Position numbers and translations under genes: made by a program | Part shown: positions 56,685 through 64,000 of the stretch, piece after piece | Numbering within the stretch: position 1 is the first letter of the stretch | How the letters are laid out: the number at the start of each line of letters is the position of its first letter | NCBI GenBank assembly: GCA_949293245.1 | Contig: CASFCS010000004.1 | Coordinates: forward strand, 1 to 64,000 | Reading direction: 5' to 3' | From: an uncultured bacterium | GTDB taxonomy: Bacteria; Bacillota; Clostridia; Oscillospirales; Oscillospiraceae | DNA: 64,000 nucleotides | Notes under the pieces: generated by a model | The model's input: only the letters and a program-made list of their open reading frames with translations | What the model was told of the DNA's origin: nothing | The model's database searches: none

Positions 56685-57058
56685 TACTGGTGATCGGCGG
56701 ACATGCCCAGGGGAAGCTGGACTACGTGCGGGAGCAATACGGCCCGGCGGAAGAGGAAATCGGCTGCGTTCTGGGCGAAAACCGGATTGTAAATCATCTC
56801 GAAAAAATAGTTTACAATATTCTGGAGCAGGGCGGGGACCCGCTGGAGACAGTGCTTGCCCACGCCGATGCTCACCCGGATGCCATTTATTTGTGTGACG
56901 AGGTGGGCTCCGGAGTAGTGCCTGTGGACCAGGGGCAGCGCCGCTGGCGGGAGGCTGTGGGCCGGTGCTGCACAGCCCTGGCCTGCCGGGCCAGGCGGGT
57001 AGAGCGGGTGTTCTGCGGCCTGGCCATGGTGCTCAAGGAGTGTGAGGAGGAGCCATGA
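56681..57058 (+). CDS. Short CobU-like protein with degenerate P-loop
   Basis: 125 aa from GTG 56681, overlapping the cobS stop by 4 bases. The start 'ILVIGGHAQGKLDYV' resembles the CobU P-loop, but the Lys is followed by Leu instead of Ser/Thr. The end 'LCDEVGSGVVPVDQGQRRWREAVGRCCTALACRARRVERVFCGLAMVLK' matches the CobU C-terminus closely. The segment bearing the guanylylated His is missing. It may be an accessory subunit or a decayed copy of CobU; its in-operon coupling argues that it is kept. Confidence 0.75.
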   Translation: MILVIGGHAQGKLDYVREQYGPAEEEIGCVLGENRIVNHLEKIVYNILEQGGDPLETVLAHADAHPDAIYLCDEVGSGVVPVDQGQRRWREAVGRCCTALACRARRVERVFCGLAMVLKECEEEP

Positions 57059-57636
57059 AGATCGTTTTGATCCGCCACGGCGTGACCAAGGAGAACCTGG
57101 AGCGGCGTTTTCTGGGGGTGACGGATGTGCCCCTGGCGCCGGAGGGGGCGGAGCAGGCCCTGGCGGCGGCCAGGCATATGCCCCAGGTGGACCACCTGTA
57201 TATCAGCCCCCTGATCCGCTGCCGCCAGACTGCCTCCCTCATCTGGCCCACGGTGGGGTACACCCTGATCCCAGACCTGCGGGAGACGGATTTCGGGCCC
57301 TTTGAGGGGAAATGCCACCGGGAACTCCAGGACGACCCCATGTATAACCAGTGGCTCTCCTGCCCGGACGACCCCTCCATCATTCCCCTGGTGGAGGACA
57401 CGGTGTCCTGCGGTCTGCGGGCCACCCGGGCTCTGGAGATGCTTGCGGCAGACGGGGAGGCCTGCGGCTATGAGACCATCGGCGTGGTGTCCCACGGGGG
57501 CACCCTGATGAGCATGCTGGCCCGCCACGGCCGCCCGGCTCACGACTACTACAGCTGGCGGATGGATAACTGCGGGGGCTACCTGGCCTGGCTGGAGCGG
57601 GAGCCGCTGGCGTTGGAAATTTTGAAGAAACTGTAA
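57055..57636 (+). CDS. cobC: Alpha-ribazole phosphatase (histidine phosphatase family)
   Basis: 193 aa. The catalytic 'LIRHGVTKENLERRFLG' (RHG), 'YISPLIRCRQTASLI', the acid 'LRETDFGPFEGK' and 'GVVSHGGTLMSML' (second His) define the family. Its place at the end of cobT-cobU-cobS indicates the phosphatase step of lower-ligand assembly. It overlaps the preceding CobU-like gene by 4 bases. Confidence 0.9.
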   Translation: MKIVLIRHGVTKENLERRFLGVTDVPLAPEGAEQALAAARHMPQVDHLYISPLIRCRQTASLIWPTVGYTLIPDLRETDFGPFEGKCHRELQDDPMYNQWLSCPDDPSIIPLVEDTVSCGLRATRALEMLAADGEACGYETIGVVSHGGTLMSMLARHGRPAHDYYSWRMDNCGGYLAWLEREPLALEILKKL

Positions 57637-57673
57637 TTTTGATCTTCCATAGGAATACAACTGGGCTGCGGTT

Positions 57674-57717
57674 AATAAACCATCACCGGAAAGGTGATGG
57701 TTTATTACATTTTTTTC
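57674..57717 (+). terminator. Terminator after cobC
   Basis: A 14-bp perfect stem (57674-57687 with 57693-57706) with a 5-base loop is followed by ACATTTTTTTC. Confidence 0.92.
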
Positions 57718-57737
57718 TTTAGTTCTCGCAGGACCTC

Positions 57738-57766
57738 TTGTAAGAAAAGGATGAATGTGCTATTAT
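57738..57766 (+). promoter_or_regulatory. Promoter of the DUF975-type gene
   Basis: TTGTAA (57738-57743), 17 bp, TG-C-TATTAT (-10 at 57761-57766), about 33 bases before the start codon. Confidence 0.7.
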
Positions 57767-57798
57767 GCAACCTGAAAAGAGTTAAAGGAGGAATTCCT

Positions 57799-58965
57799 AT
57801 GTTCAATCGTCCTGCCCTCAAGCAGGAGGTCAAGGGCATCATCCAGCAGACTCAGCCCAGTCCTCTGCTGGTCACCCTGGTGTTCCTGCTCCTGTCTGTG
57901 GGCGTCCCCGCAGTGCTTCAGGGCCTGGTGGGCGGCAGCAGCCTGCTCAATCTGGTTACCATGCTGGAGTACGGAGACCCCTATTATCTCCAGTACTATC
58001 TGGCCGGCCTGGGCAGCCAGATGATGTTCTCCTTCATCATCAGCATCGTGTGCTATCTGTACACCCTGGTGATGAACTGCGGCTATCAGTACTACGCCCT
58101 GGATGTCTATCGGCGGGTCCCCACCAGCTACAACACCCTCTTCAACGCCTTCCAGAACCTGGGCCGGGTAATCCTGGCGGCCTTCCTGATGGGCCTGTTC
58201 ATCGCCCTGTGGTCCATCCTGGTGTTCATTGCCTACGGCATTTGGATGGCCTTCACCATTTGGATCGGCGCGGAGATGCGCTCTGCGGGCATGATTGCTC
58301 TGTTTTCCCTGGTGGGCGTTGTGGGCCTGTTTATCGGCATCCTGTGGGCCTCTCTGCGGTATACCTTTACCTTCTATGTGCTCCATGATAACCCCAACAT
58401 CGATGCCATGGGCGCCATCACCCAGAGCAAGAATATGCTCCGGGGCCGTATCAAGGAGCTCTTCGTGCTCCAGCTCTCCTTTGTGGGCTGGTATTTCCTG
58501 ATCGCTCTGGCGGCCGGTATCGTGGGAAGCTTCCTCATTGCTGCCCTTGGCCTGTTCGGTCTGCTGCTCACAGTGGTGGCGGGCTGCGCGGTGGGCCTGT
58601 GGCTGGTGCCCTACATGAGCTGCACCCTGGCGGGCTATTATGACTTCTGCGGCGGCAGAGCGGGCGCCATGTCCGGCGGTTACGGCGGCAACGGCTATGG
58701 CCCCGGCCCCGGTGGGTTTGGCGGCAATGGCGGCTACGGCGGTCCCGGCGGGTACAATGGCCCCAGCAGCAATGGCGGCTATGGTGGTCCCGGCGGGTAC
58801 AATGGCCCCGGCGGCAATGGCGGCTTTACTCCTCCCGGCGGCGGCGCCAACCGTGGCAACGGGGGCTTTACTCCTCCGGGCGGCGGCAGCCAGGGTAGCG
58901 GCAGATTTACCCCTCCCGGCGGCGGCTACTCCAACGACGGGATGAACAAGAATCAGTATCGCTGA
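57799..58965 (+). CDS. DUF975-type membrane protein with Gly-rich C-terminal repeats
   Basis: 388 aa. About six membrane segments span residues 20-290, in the style of DUF975 proteins ('LKQEVKGIIQQTQPSPLLVTLVFLLLSVGVPAVLQ', 'NMLRGRIKELFVLQLSFVGWYFLIALAAGIVGSF', 'YMSCTLAGYYDF'). From about residue 292 it is low complexity: GGYGGPGGYNGP and GGFTPPGGG units in tandem. GGAGG precedes ATG 57799. The frame extends to an earlier ATG at 57694, but that crosses the terminator and promoter. Function unknown. Confidence 0.8.
   Translation: MFNRPALKQEVKGIIQQTQPSPLLVTLVFLLLSVGVPAVLQGLVGGSSLLNLVTMLEYGDPYYLQYYLAGLGSQMMFSFIISIVCYLYTLVMNCGYQYYALDVYRRVPTSYNTLFNAFQNLGRVILAAFLMGLFIALWSILVFIAYGIWMAFTIWIGAEMRSAGMIALFSLVGVVGLFIGILWASLRYTFTFYVLHDNPNIDAMGAITQSKNMLRGRIKELFVLQLSFVGWYFLIALAAGIVGSFLIAALGLFGLLLTVVAGCAVGLWLVPYMSCTLAGYYDFCGGRAGAMSGGYGGNGYGPGPGGFGGNGGYGGPGGYNGPSSNGGYGGPGGYNGPGGNGGFTPPGGGANRGNGGFTPPGGGSQGSGRFTPPGGGYSNDGMNKNQYR
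58674..58935 (+). repeat. Tandem Gly/Pro-rich coding repeats
   Basis: Codons for GGYGGPGGYNGP occur twice and for NGGFTPPGGG-like units three times in a row at the 3' end of the DUF975-type gene, with strong nucleotide similarity between copies. Copy number is likely to vary between strains. Confidence 0.75.
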
Positions 58966-58987
58966 CCTTTCTTACTTACTGCAATCA

Positions 58988-59018
58988 GACGCCCGGCAGG
59001 CACAGCCTGCCGGGCGTC
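58988..59018. terminator. Hairpin between convergent genes
   Basis: A 14-bp GC-rich perfect stem (58988-59001 with 59005-59018) has a 3-base loop. The tails are weak (ATTGTGTCTATT on the right), but it sits between the convergent DUF975 and oxidoreductase genes and may serve both. Confidence 0.7.
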
Positions 59019-59025
59019 ATTGTGT

Positions 59026-60000
59026 CTATTCGTTGGGGTAGCGCAAGCCCCAGGAGGTGCGCAGGGAGGTCATCAGGTCCATCACGTCGGTGGTGAGGGG
59101 GAGGAACATGTCGCCCCCCTGGGCCACGGCCTCCTCCATGGCCCGGGCCTCGTAGTCCAGGGCCAGGGCGCTCTCCCCCATGGTCAGATGCTCCGTGCCG
59201 CCGCTGCTCCCGTCCACCACAGTGGCCCGGTCTGCCCGGGGGTAGTCGGGGATCTCAATATACCCCTTCTCACAGGCGATGAGGGCCCGCTTGGGCTGCT
59301 TGACCTGGAGGGTGAGGGTGACGGAGGCCATGGCCCCGCCCCCCCGCAGGAGGATGGAGGCCTGCCGGTCCACCCCCGTGGGGGCAAAGTCCACCTGGGA
59401 CAGGACCTCTCCGGGCTGCTCCGGCAGGAAGAACCGGGCCAGGGCCAGGGCGTACACCCCGATGTCCAGCAGCGCGCCCCCTGCCAGGGCGGGGTCGAAG
59501 AAGCGGTTTGCGGGGGAGTAGGGCTTGAGGCTGCCGAAATTCACCTGGATGAGGCGCACTTGTCCCAGCTCACCTCCAGCCACCCTGGCCTTCAGGTGCT
59601 GGAGGAGGGGCATGTGGTAGAGGGTCATGGCCTCCCCCAGCATCAGGCCCTTTTGCCGGGCCAGAGCGGCGCAGGCGGAGAGCTGCTCGCTGTTCAAGGT
59701 AATGGACTTCTCACACAGCACGTGCTTCCCTGCCTCCAGGGCCTGAAGGATGGCGGGGGCGTGGACGCTGTGGGGGGTGGCCACATAGAGGATGTCCACG
59801 TCAGGGTCGGCCAGGAGGGCCTCCAGACTGGGATAGTGCCGGGGGATGGAGAACTCCGCCTGAAACGCGGCCACATGCTCCGGTGTGCGCCCGGCCACTG
59901 CCAGAGGAGGCGCGCCCCGGCGGAGGAGGGAGCGTGCCATCTCATGGGCGATGGCGCCGGTGCCCCAGATGCCCCAGCGGGGGGAGGTGGTGTGGGACAT
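59026..60000 (-). CDS. Gfo/Idh/MocA-family oxidoreductase
   Basis: 324 aa NAD(P)-dependent dehydrogenase. The Rossmann motif is 'WGIWGTGAIAHEMARSLL', the family motif 'AGKHVLCEKSITLNSEQ' contains the catalytic-site Lys, and 'GGALLDIGVYALALARF' is the conserved C-terminal segment. The substrate (sugar, inositol or diol type) cannot be told from sequence. Start ATG 60000 gives the usual N-terminus; the longer frame upstream is hydrophobic non-coding sequence. Confidence 0.88.
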   Translation of the reverse strand: MSHTTSPRWGIWGTGAIAHEMARSLLRRGAPPLAVAGRTPEHVAAFQAEFSIPRHYPSLEALLADPDVDILYVATPHSVHAPAILQALEAGKHVLCEKSITLNSEQLSACAALARQKGLMLGEAMTLYHMPLLQHLKARVAGGELGQVRLIQVNFGSLKPYSPANRFFDPALAGGALLDIGVYALALARFFLPEQPGEVLSQVDFAPTGVDRQASILLRGGGAMASVTLTLQVKQPKRALIACEKGYIEIPDYPRADRATVVDGSSGGTEHLTMGESALALDYEARAMEEAVAQGGDMFLPLTTDVMDLMTSLRTSWGLRYPNE

Positions 60001-60103
60001 AAACAAGACCTGCCTTTCATGCCCGGCGGCCGGGCTTTTGTGACCATTGTAACATATCATTAAAATCATGACAAAAAGAATCATAATCCTGCCGGGAATT
60101 GCC

Positions 60104-60132
60104 TTGCGGACAGGGCAGCGATGTACTATAAT
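60104..60132 (+). promoter_or_regulatory. Promoter of the YbjN-like gene
   Basis: TTGCGG (60104-60109), 17 bp, TATAAT (60127-60132), followed about 40 bases later by AAGGAGG and the start at 60189. Confidence 0.75.
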
Positions 60133-60188
60133 ATTGCCATGGAAACGGCCATGGGGCCGAGATATCCCGTAACAAGGAGGAAATACAT

Positions 60189-60614
60189 ATGCTGGTTGCG
60201 ACTCAGAGAATGCTGCAGTATTTTGAAGAGCGGGGCACCAAGTATACCCTGATGGACCCGGACAGCCGGGGCCGGGATGTGGTGAAGCTCTCTTTCAGTT
60301 CCGAGCGGATGTCCTCCCTCAACATCATGATTATCGTGGGGGCCGACAATGAGGACATCGCCCTGCGCTGCTGGACCATCTGCAATGTGCCCGCGGACAA
60401 GCGCAACAAGATGCTGGACGTGGTGAACAAGCTCAACTGCGACTACCGTTGGTACTACTTCTACATCGACAGCGATGAGGAGGTCTGCGCTGGCTGCGAC
60501 GCGGTCATCACCCCCGACACCATCGGCCCTGTGGCCCGTGAGCTGGCCTTCCGCGGCGCCAACATCATCGATGACGACGCCTATCCCGCCCTGATGAAGG
60601 CCCTCTGGAGCTGA
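60189..60614 (+). CDS. YbjN-like domain protein, 141 aa
   Basis: Small soluble protein with the tyrosine/aromatic-rich pattern of YbjN-type (type III secretion chaperone-like fold) proteins: 'MLQYFEERGTKYTLMD', 'NIMIIVGADNEDIALRCWTICNVPADKRNKMLDVVNKLNCDYRWYYFYIDSD', 'IGPVARELAFRGANIIDDDAYPALMKAL'. Single-gene unit with its own promoter and terminator. Family-level function is poorly known. Confidence 0.75.
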   Translation: MLVATQRMLQYFEERGTKYTLMDPDSRGRDVVKLSFSSERMSSLNIMIIVGADNEDIALRCWTICNVPADKRNKMLDVVNKLNCDYRWYYFYIDSDEEVCAGCDAVITPDTIGPVARELAFRGANIIDDDAYPALMKALWS

Positions 60615-60647
60615 GGACGGCGGAGACAAACCAAAAGAATATGTGAC

Positions 60648-60687
60648 AAAAGCCCCCTGTCTGCCATGCCGCAGACAGGGGGCTTTT
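60648..60687 (+). terminator. Terminator after the YbjN-like gene
   Basis: A stem of about 17 bp (60648-60664 with 60671-60687) ends in a short T run. The A run on its left side may let it also serve the convergent VOC gene. Confidence 0.88.
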
Positions 60688-60748
60688 GCCGCTGGTGTGA
60701 TGGAAATGGAGGGAGATCAAAGAGAGGAATGAATATGTCTGTTGTGGG

Positions 60749-61150
60749 TCAGGGCTGGGAAGATGGGCCCTGGGAGGGCGGCAGGGGGCGGTTTTGGTCC
60801 AGCACCTCAATATAGTATCCGTCCGGGTCCCGGACAAAGTACAGACTGCCGGGCTCGGGGGTGGCCGCCACACAGCCCATGGCGGCGTGGCGGGCATAGA
60901 GGTGGGGAAGAAGATCGGTGGACACCGCCAGGTGGCACCGGCGGGAAGGGGGCGGGACAGGGGGGGTCTGGGCCTGCCAGCTCAGCTCCAGCTGCACGGT
61001 GTCCCCGGGAAGGGCCAGAAAGACCAGCACCTCCTCCGGTGAGATCACCCGCCGCCGGACCTCCTCAAAGCCGAAGGCGGCCCGGTAAAACTCCAGGCTG
61101 CCCTCCAGGGAGGAGACGTGGAGGCTGGTGTGGAGAAAACGAACGGCCAT
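60749..61150 (-). CDS. VOC-family (glyoxalase I-like) protein
   Basis: 133 aa vicinal oxygen chelate protein. Four candidate metal ligands follow the H-E-H-E order of glyoxalase I: His7 ('FLHTSLHV'), Glu in 'VQLELSW', His in 'CHLAVSTDL' and Glu in 'DPDGYYIEVLDQ'. It lies 12 bases after the ptb stop and is co-directional, so it may share that transcript. The substrate is unknown; methylglyoxal is the simplest guess. Confidence 0.8.
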   Translation of the reverse strand: MAVRFLHTSLHVSSLEGSLEFYRAAFGFEEVRRRVISPEEVLVFLALPGDTVQLELSWQAQTPPVPPPSRRCHLAVSTDLLPHLYARHAAMGCVAATPEPGSLYFVRDPDGYYIEVLDQNRPLPPSQGPSSQP

Positions 61151-61162
61151 GGGTTCCCTCCC

Positions 61163-62065
61163 TTACACCATGGCGGCTGTGACCGCGATGGACAGGTACT
61201 TGGACTGGGCGGTGGCCCCCCGGGAGGTGAGCACGATGGGCACCTGGGCCCCCAGCACAATGCCGACCTGCTGGGAGCGGGCCAGGCAGCGCAGGCTCTT
61301 GTTGAGGATGTTGCCGCAGGCGATGTTGGGCACCAACAGGATGTCGGCATTGCCTACCACCGGACTCTGATAGCCCTTGATCTGGGCGGCCTCGGCGTCC
61401 ATTACCAGGTCCATGGAGATGGGGCCCTCCACCACGCAGCCTTCCAGGGCGCCGGACTGATTCATCTGCTTGAGGGCGGCGGCGTCCACGGTCTCGGGCA
61501 TCTTGGGGTTGACCTTCTCCAGGGCGGCCAGGGCCGCCACTTTGGGGCAGTCGTACCCCATGGCCCGCAGAGCCCCCACGGCGTTGCGCACAATGGCGGC
61601 CTTCTCCTCCAGGGTGGGCTGGATGAGGATGCCCGCATCGGTGACCACCAGCAGCTTGTGGTAGGTGGGCAGCTCGTTGATGGACATGTGGGACAAAGTG
61701 CCGGTGCGCTCCAGACCGCCGTCCCGGCTGAGGACCGCCCGGAGCATGTTGGAGGTGTTGAGCAGCCCCTTCATCAGGTAGTCCGCCTGCCCCTCCCGCA
61801 CCAGGGCCACCGCCGCTCTGGCGGCCCGGTCCACATCGGGCTCGTGGATCAGATACTCCTGGGGCAGGCTCAGCCCCAGCTCCTCCAGCAGGGCCTCCAT
61901 TTTGGGCCTGTCCCCGATGAGATATGGCTGGACGATGTTTTCCTCATAGGCCCGGCAGGCGGCCTCCAGTACGTGGGCGTCCGCCGCGGCGGCCACGGCC
62001 AGGCGCTTGCGCCGGCCGCTCTTTTTTACTTTTTCCAGAAGCTGAGAGATGTTACGGTATTCCAT
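61163..62065 (-). CDS. ptb: Phosphate butyryltransferase
   Basis: 300 aa Pta/Ptb family enzyme: acyl-CoA + phosphate to acyl phosphate. 'ADYLMKGLLNTSNMLRAVLSRDGGLERTGTLSHMSI', 'VEGPISMDLVMDAEAAQIKGYQSPVVGNADILLVPNIACGNILNKSL' are family signatures. It is followed by the VOC gene and preceded by an aldehyde dehydrogenase and a butyrate kinase, so acyl phosphate would pass to Buk for ATP. ATG 62065 is chosen as the family-like start. Confidence 0.92.
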   Translation of the reverse strand: MEYRNISQLLEKVKKSGRRKRLAVAAAADAHVLEAACRAYEENIVQPYLIGDRPKMEALLEELGLSLPQEYLIHEPDVDRAARAAVALVREGQADYLMKGLLNTSNMLRAVLSRDGGLERTGTLSHMSINELPTYHKLLVVTDAGILIQPTLEEKAAIVRNAVGALRAMGYDCPKVAALAALEKVNPKMPETVDAAALKQMNQSGALEGCVVEGPISMDLVMDAEAAQIKGYQSPVVGNADILLVPNIACGNILNKSLRCLARSQQVGIVLGAQVPIVLTSRGATAQSKYLSIAVTAAMV

Positions 62066-62076
62066 GGCGCCCCCTG

Positions 62077-63465
62077 TCAGTCCGCCCACATCTGCTCGTC
62101 GGTGAGCTGGGGCGCGTCGGGAATGGTGTAGGCCATTTTGGTCACGTTCATCAGGTGGGTGTAGCTCAGGTTCTCCGAAATGCTGTTGTTGCCCCAGGAG
62201 CCGCAGCCAAGAGACAGGGTGGGCGTGAGGCCGTTGGTCAGGGTGGAGCCGCCGGCAGTGCCGCCGGGGGCGTTGACAATGACCCGGGAGACCGGCAGCT
62301 CGTTGCCCGCCCGGAGGAGGTGGTCCTCGGTGTGGGAGTAGATGATGGCGCTGTGGCCCGCCCCCTCCATGTTCAGGTTGGCCAGAATCTGCTCCATGCC
62401 CTCATCAAAGGTGCGGTAGGTGCAGAAGGCCTGGACGGGGCACAGCTTCTCCTTGCACAGCAGCTCCTCCTGGGCGATCTTCTCCACGGGAACCACCAGG
62501 GTCTTGGTGTCCTCGGGCACCGTCAGGCCGATGCGGCGGGCCAGCTCCACAGCAGGGATGCCCACACTGCTGACGTTGAAGGCGTGAGACCCGTCGGGCC
62601 CGGTGAGGAACAGCAGTTCCCGCAGGGCCTGGGCGGTGTCCGGGTCCTCAATGATGTAGGCCCCCGCCCGGCGCAGAGCGTCCAGGAAGATGTCCCGGTC
62701 CTCCTGGGGACAGGTGACGAACTGCTCGCAGGTGCAGGGCACGCCGTTGTCCCGGATGCGGCTGTTGGTGACATTTTCCGCGATAACATCGTACTCCTCC
62801 CGGCAGTCGGTGTCCACAATGACCTGTACGTTGCCCTGGCCCACGCCATAGGAGGGCCGCCCGCTGGAGTAGGCCGCCTTGATCATGCCCGGTCCGCCGG
62901 TGGCCACCACCACGTCGGCGTCCCGCATGAGGGTCTGGGTGAGCTCCATGGTGGGGGACTCGATGGCCAGGAACAGATCCTCCGGCTCTCCGGCCCTGCG
63001 CAGGGCCTCCCGCACCAGGTTGACGGCGTGGACGGTACAGTTCTTGGTGCGGGGATGGGGGGCAAAGATGATGGAGTTGCGGCACTTCAGGGCGTACATG
63101 CCGTTGCCGCCCACGGTGGAGGTGGGGTTGGTGCTGGGGGTGATGCAGGCGATGACACCCATGGGCTTGGCAAAGTTGACCACATGGAGGTCCTCATCCA
63201 CCCGGATGACCCCCACAGATTTTTTCCCCTTGAGGAACTGATAGGCTACCGCCATGCCGTTTTTCATCTTGGCGATTTTGGAGGGGACATTGCCCAGTCC
63301 TCCCTCCTCCACGGCCTCCTGGGCCAGCAGCTCGGCGTTGTCGTAGATGGCCCGGCCGCAGAGCTTCACCAGGGCGTCGGTCTGGGCCTGGGTGTAGTGG
63401 GCGATTTTCTGCTGGGCGGCCCGGGAGCGGGCCACAAGCTCCTGAATGATGGTTTCAGCGTCCAT
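62077..63465 (-). CDS. CoA-acylating aldehyde dehydrogenase (SucD/EutE-like)
   Basis: 462 aa. The cofactor block 'GVIACITPSTNPTSTVGGNGMYALKCRNSIIFAPHPRTK' and the catalytic Cys segment 'RDNGVPCTCEQFV' match acylating aldehyde dehydrogenases; the C-terminus 'GSWGNNSISENLSYTHLMNVTKMAY' is like succinate semialdehyde dehydrogenase (SucD). It has no obvious encapsulation helix separate from the fold. With Ptb and Buk it would oxidise an aldehyde to an acid with ATP formation. Start ATG 63465 preferred over 63486. Confidence 0.88.
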   Translation of the reverse strand: MDAETIIQELVARSRAAQQKIAHYTQAQTDALVKLCGRAIYDNAELLAQEAVEEGGLGNVPSKIAKMKNGMAVAYQFLKGKKSVGVIRVDEDLHVVNFAKPMGVIACITPSTNPTSTVGGNGMYALKCRNSIIFAPHPRTKNCTVHAVNLVREALRRAGEPEDLFLAIESPTMELTQTLMRDADVVVATGGPGMIKAAYSSGRPSYGVGQGNVQVIVDTDCREEYDVIAENVTNSRIRDNGVPCTCEQFVTCPQEDRDIFLDALRRAGAYIIEDPDTAQALRELLFLTGPDGSHAFNVSSVGIPAVELARRIGLTVPEDTKTLVVPVEKIAQEELLCKEKLCPVQAFCTYRTFDEGMEQILANLNMEGAGHSAIIYSHTEDHLLRAGNELPVSRVIVNAPGGTAGGSTLTNGLTPTLSLGCGSWGNNSISENLSYTHLMNVTKMAYTIPDAPQLTDEQMWAD

Positions 63466-63524
63466 AGATGGTACCTGCCTTTCCAAAATAGTGTTTTATA
63501 TGTGATGATACTGGTAAAACGACC

Positions 63525-64000
63525 TCAGGAGGGCTCACGGAACAGGATGGGGGCGGCCTCTCCCCGGAGCACCCGCAGGGCGCCCAGAGCCAGGGCCTCA
63601 TTTTCAAACTCCCCGGGGATGACCCGGACGGGGGCGAAGGTGTCCACATAGGAGCGGATGGCCCGGGTCATGTTCTGGGAGTGGGCGATTCCGCCGGTGA
63701 GGATGATGCAGTCCACCTTGCCCTGGAGGGTGGCGCAGCAGGCCCCGATCTCCTTGGCAATCTGGAGGGCCATGGCCCGGAATACCAGGTCGGCCTTCTC
63801 GTCGCCGGCGGCAATGCGGGCCTCCACCTCCTGCATGTCGTTGGTGCCCAGATAGCCCATGACGCCGCCCCGGCCCCGGAGCATCTGAAACACCTCGTCC
63901 CGGGTGTACTGCCCGGAGAAGCACAGGTCCATCAGCTGGCCATTGGGCACGGAGCCCGCCCGCTCCGGGGTGAAGGGGCCGTCACCCTGGCCCACATCGT
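63525..64000 (-). CDS. buk: Butyrate kinase, C-terminal part (gene runs off the window)
   Basis: About 158 residues are visible of an ASKHA-fold acid kinase. 'GEFENEALALGALRVLRGEA', 'GKVDCIILTGGIAHSQNMTRAIRSYVDTFAPVRVIPGEFENEAL' and 'PFTPERAGSVP' match the C-terminal half of butyrate kinases. The N-terminal half lies beyond base 64000; no start can be given. It heads the visible leftward set Buk - aldehyde dehydrogenase - Ptb - VOC. Branched-chain acid kinase is an alternative specificity. Confidence 0.9.
   Translation of the reverse strand, partial: DVGQGDGPFTPERAGSVPNGQLMDLCFSGQYTRDEVFQMLRGRGGVMGYLGTNDMQEVEARIAAGDEKADLVFRAMALQIAKEIGACCATLQGKVDCIILTGGIAHSQNMTRAIRSYVDTFAPVRVIPGEFENEALALGALRVLRGEAAPILFREPS

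Noticed and set aside
57694-57798. Upstream ATG extension of the DUF975-type gene
   Set aside because: The extension crosses a strong terminator and a good promoter; ATG 57799 with GGAGG is the real start.
1-64000. CRISPR arrays, tRNA/rRNA genes, insertion sequences, toxin-antitoxin pairs or prophage
   Set aside because: No repeated spacer structure, cloverleaf, rRNA segment, transposase motif or phage gene was recognised on reading both strands.

Overview
The window is GC-rich, densely packed bacterial DNA with strong intrinsic terminators and AGGAGG-type ribosome binding sites. It carries spore genes (spoVAD, a spoVAE-type gene), phosphate butyryltransferase, butyrate kinase and B12-dependent diol fermentation. 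Together these suggest an anaerobic, spore-forming, high-GC member of the Clostridia, most like the Oscillospiraceae (Flavonifractor / Pseudoflavonifractor relatives). The taxonomic call is inference from gene content and composition. No rRNA, tRNA, insertion sequence, CRISPR array or phage gene was seen.

Layout. 1-10180 holds housekeeping and small modules: a membrane protein, feoAB ferrous iron uptake, tmcAL back to back with ackA, a spore spoVA pair, a Cys-rich protein with an acyl-ACP thioesterase, and a PadR regulator with two small paralogous membrane proteins and a secreted protein. 10306-10500 is an apparent stand-alone small RNA. 10527-32428 (minus strand) is a roughly 22 kb tetrapyrrole/cobalamin block. 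In transcription order it reads cbiD, cbiF (broken), cbiG, cbiH, cbiJ, cbiET, cbiA, cbiB, cobD, cbiP, cbiC, cbiK, an internal cobalamin riboswitch, cbiMNQO cobalt uptake, cbiL, hemA, sirC-type gene, hemC, cobA-hemD, hemB, hemL. A second cobalamin riboswitch with a terminator precedes cbiD. 33189-36740 (plus) encodes a PocR-domain sensor kinase homologue, an AraC-type response regulator and a PduQ-type alcohol dehydrogenase. 37024-54182 is a 20-gene propanediol-type microcompartment operon. 54327-57636 carries the cobalamin lower-ligand genes cobT, cobU, cobS, a CobU-like gene and cobC. 57799-64000 holds a DUF975-type membrane protein, a Gfo/Idh/MocA oxidoreductase, a YbjN-like protein, a VOC protein, and an aldehyde dehydrogenase-Ptb-Buk cassette cut by the window edge.

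How it fits together. HemA/HemL make aminolevulinate; HemB, HemC and HemD carry it to uroporphyrinogen III; CobA and the SirC-type enzyme give sirohydrochlorin; CbiK inserts the cobalt imported by CbiMNQO. The anaerobic Cbi enzymes, CobD/CbiB and CobT/U/S/C finish the coenzyme. PduO adenosylates B12 for the diol dehydratase PduCDE, which works inside a shell of PduA, PduB, PduJ, PduK, PduN, PduT and PduU homologues with reactivase PduGH. The aldehyde is split between PduQ (alcohol) and PduP then PduL (acyl phosphate). No dedicated propionate kinase is in the operon; ackA and buk are the kinases visible in the window.

Most notable: cbiF has lost an essential internal motif through a frame-shifting deletion; the PocR sensor kinase lacks the phospho-accepting histidine; and the microcompartment operon contains extra genes (a polytopic membrane protein, a triple-CxxC mini-protein, a peroxiredoxin-glutaredoxin fusion and a flavoprotein-like protein) that are not in the classical Salmonella pdu set. 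A promoter-hairpin element separates part of this cargo.
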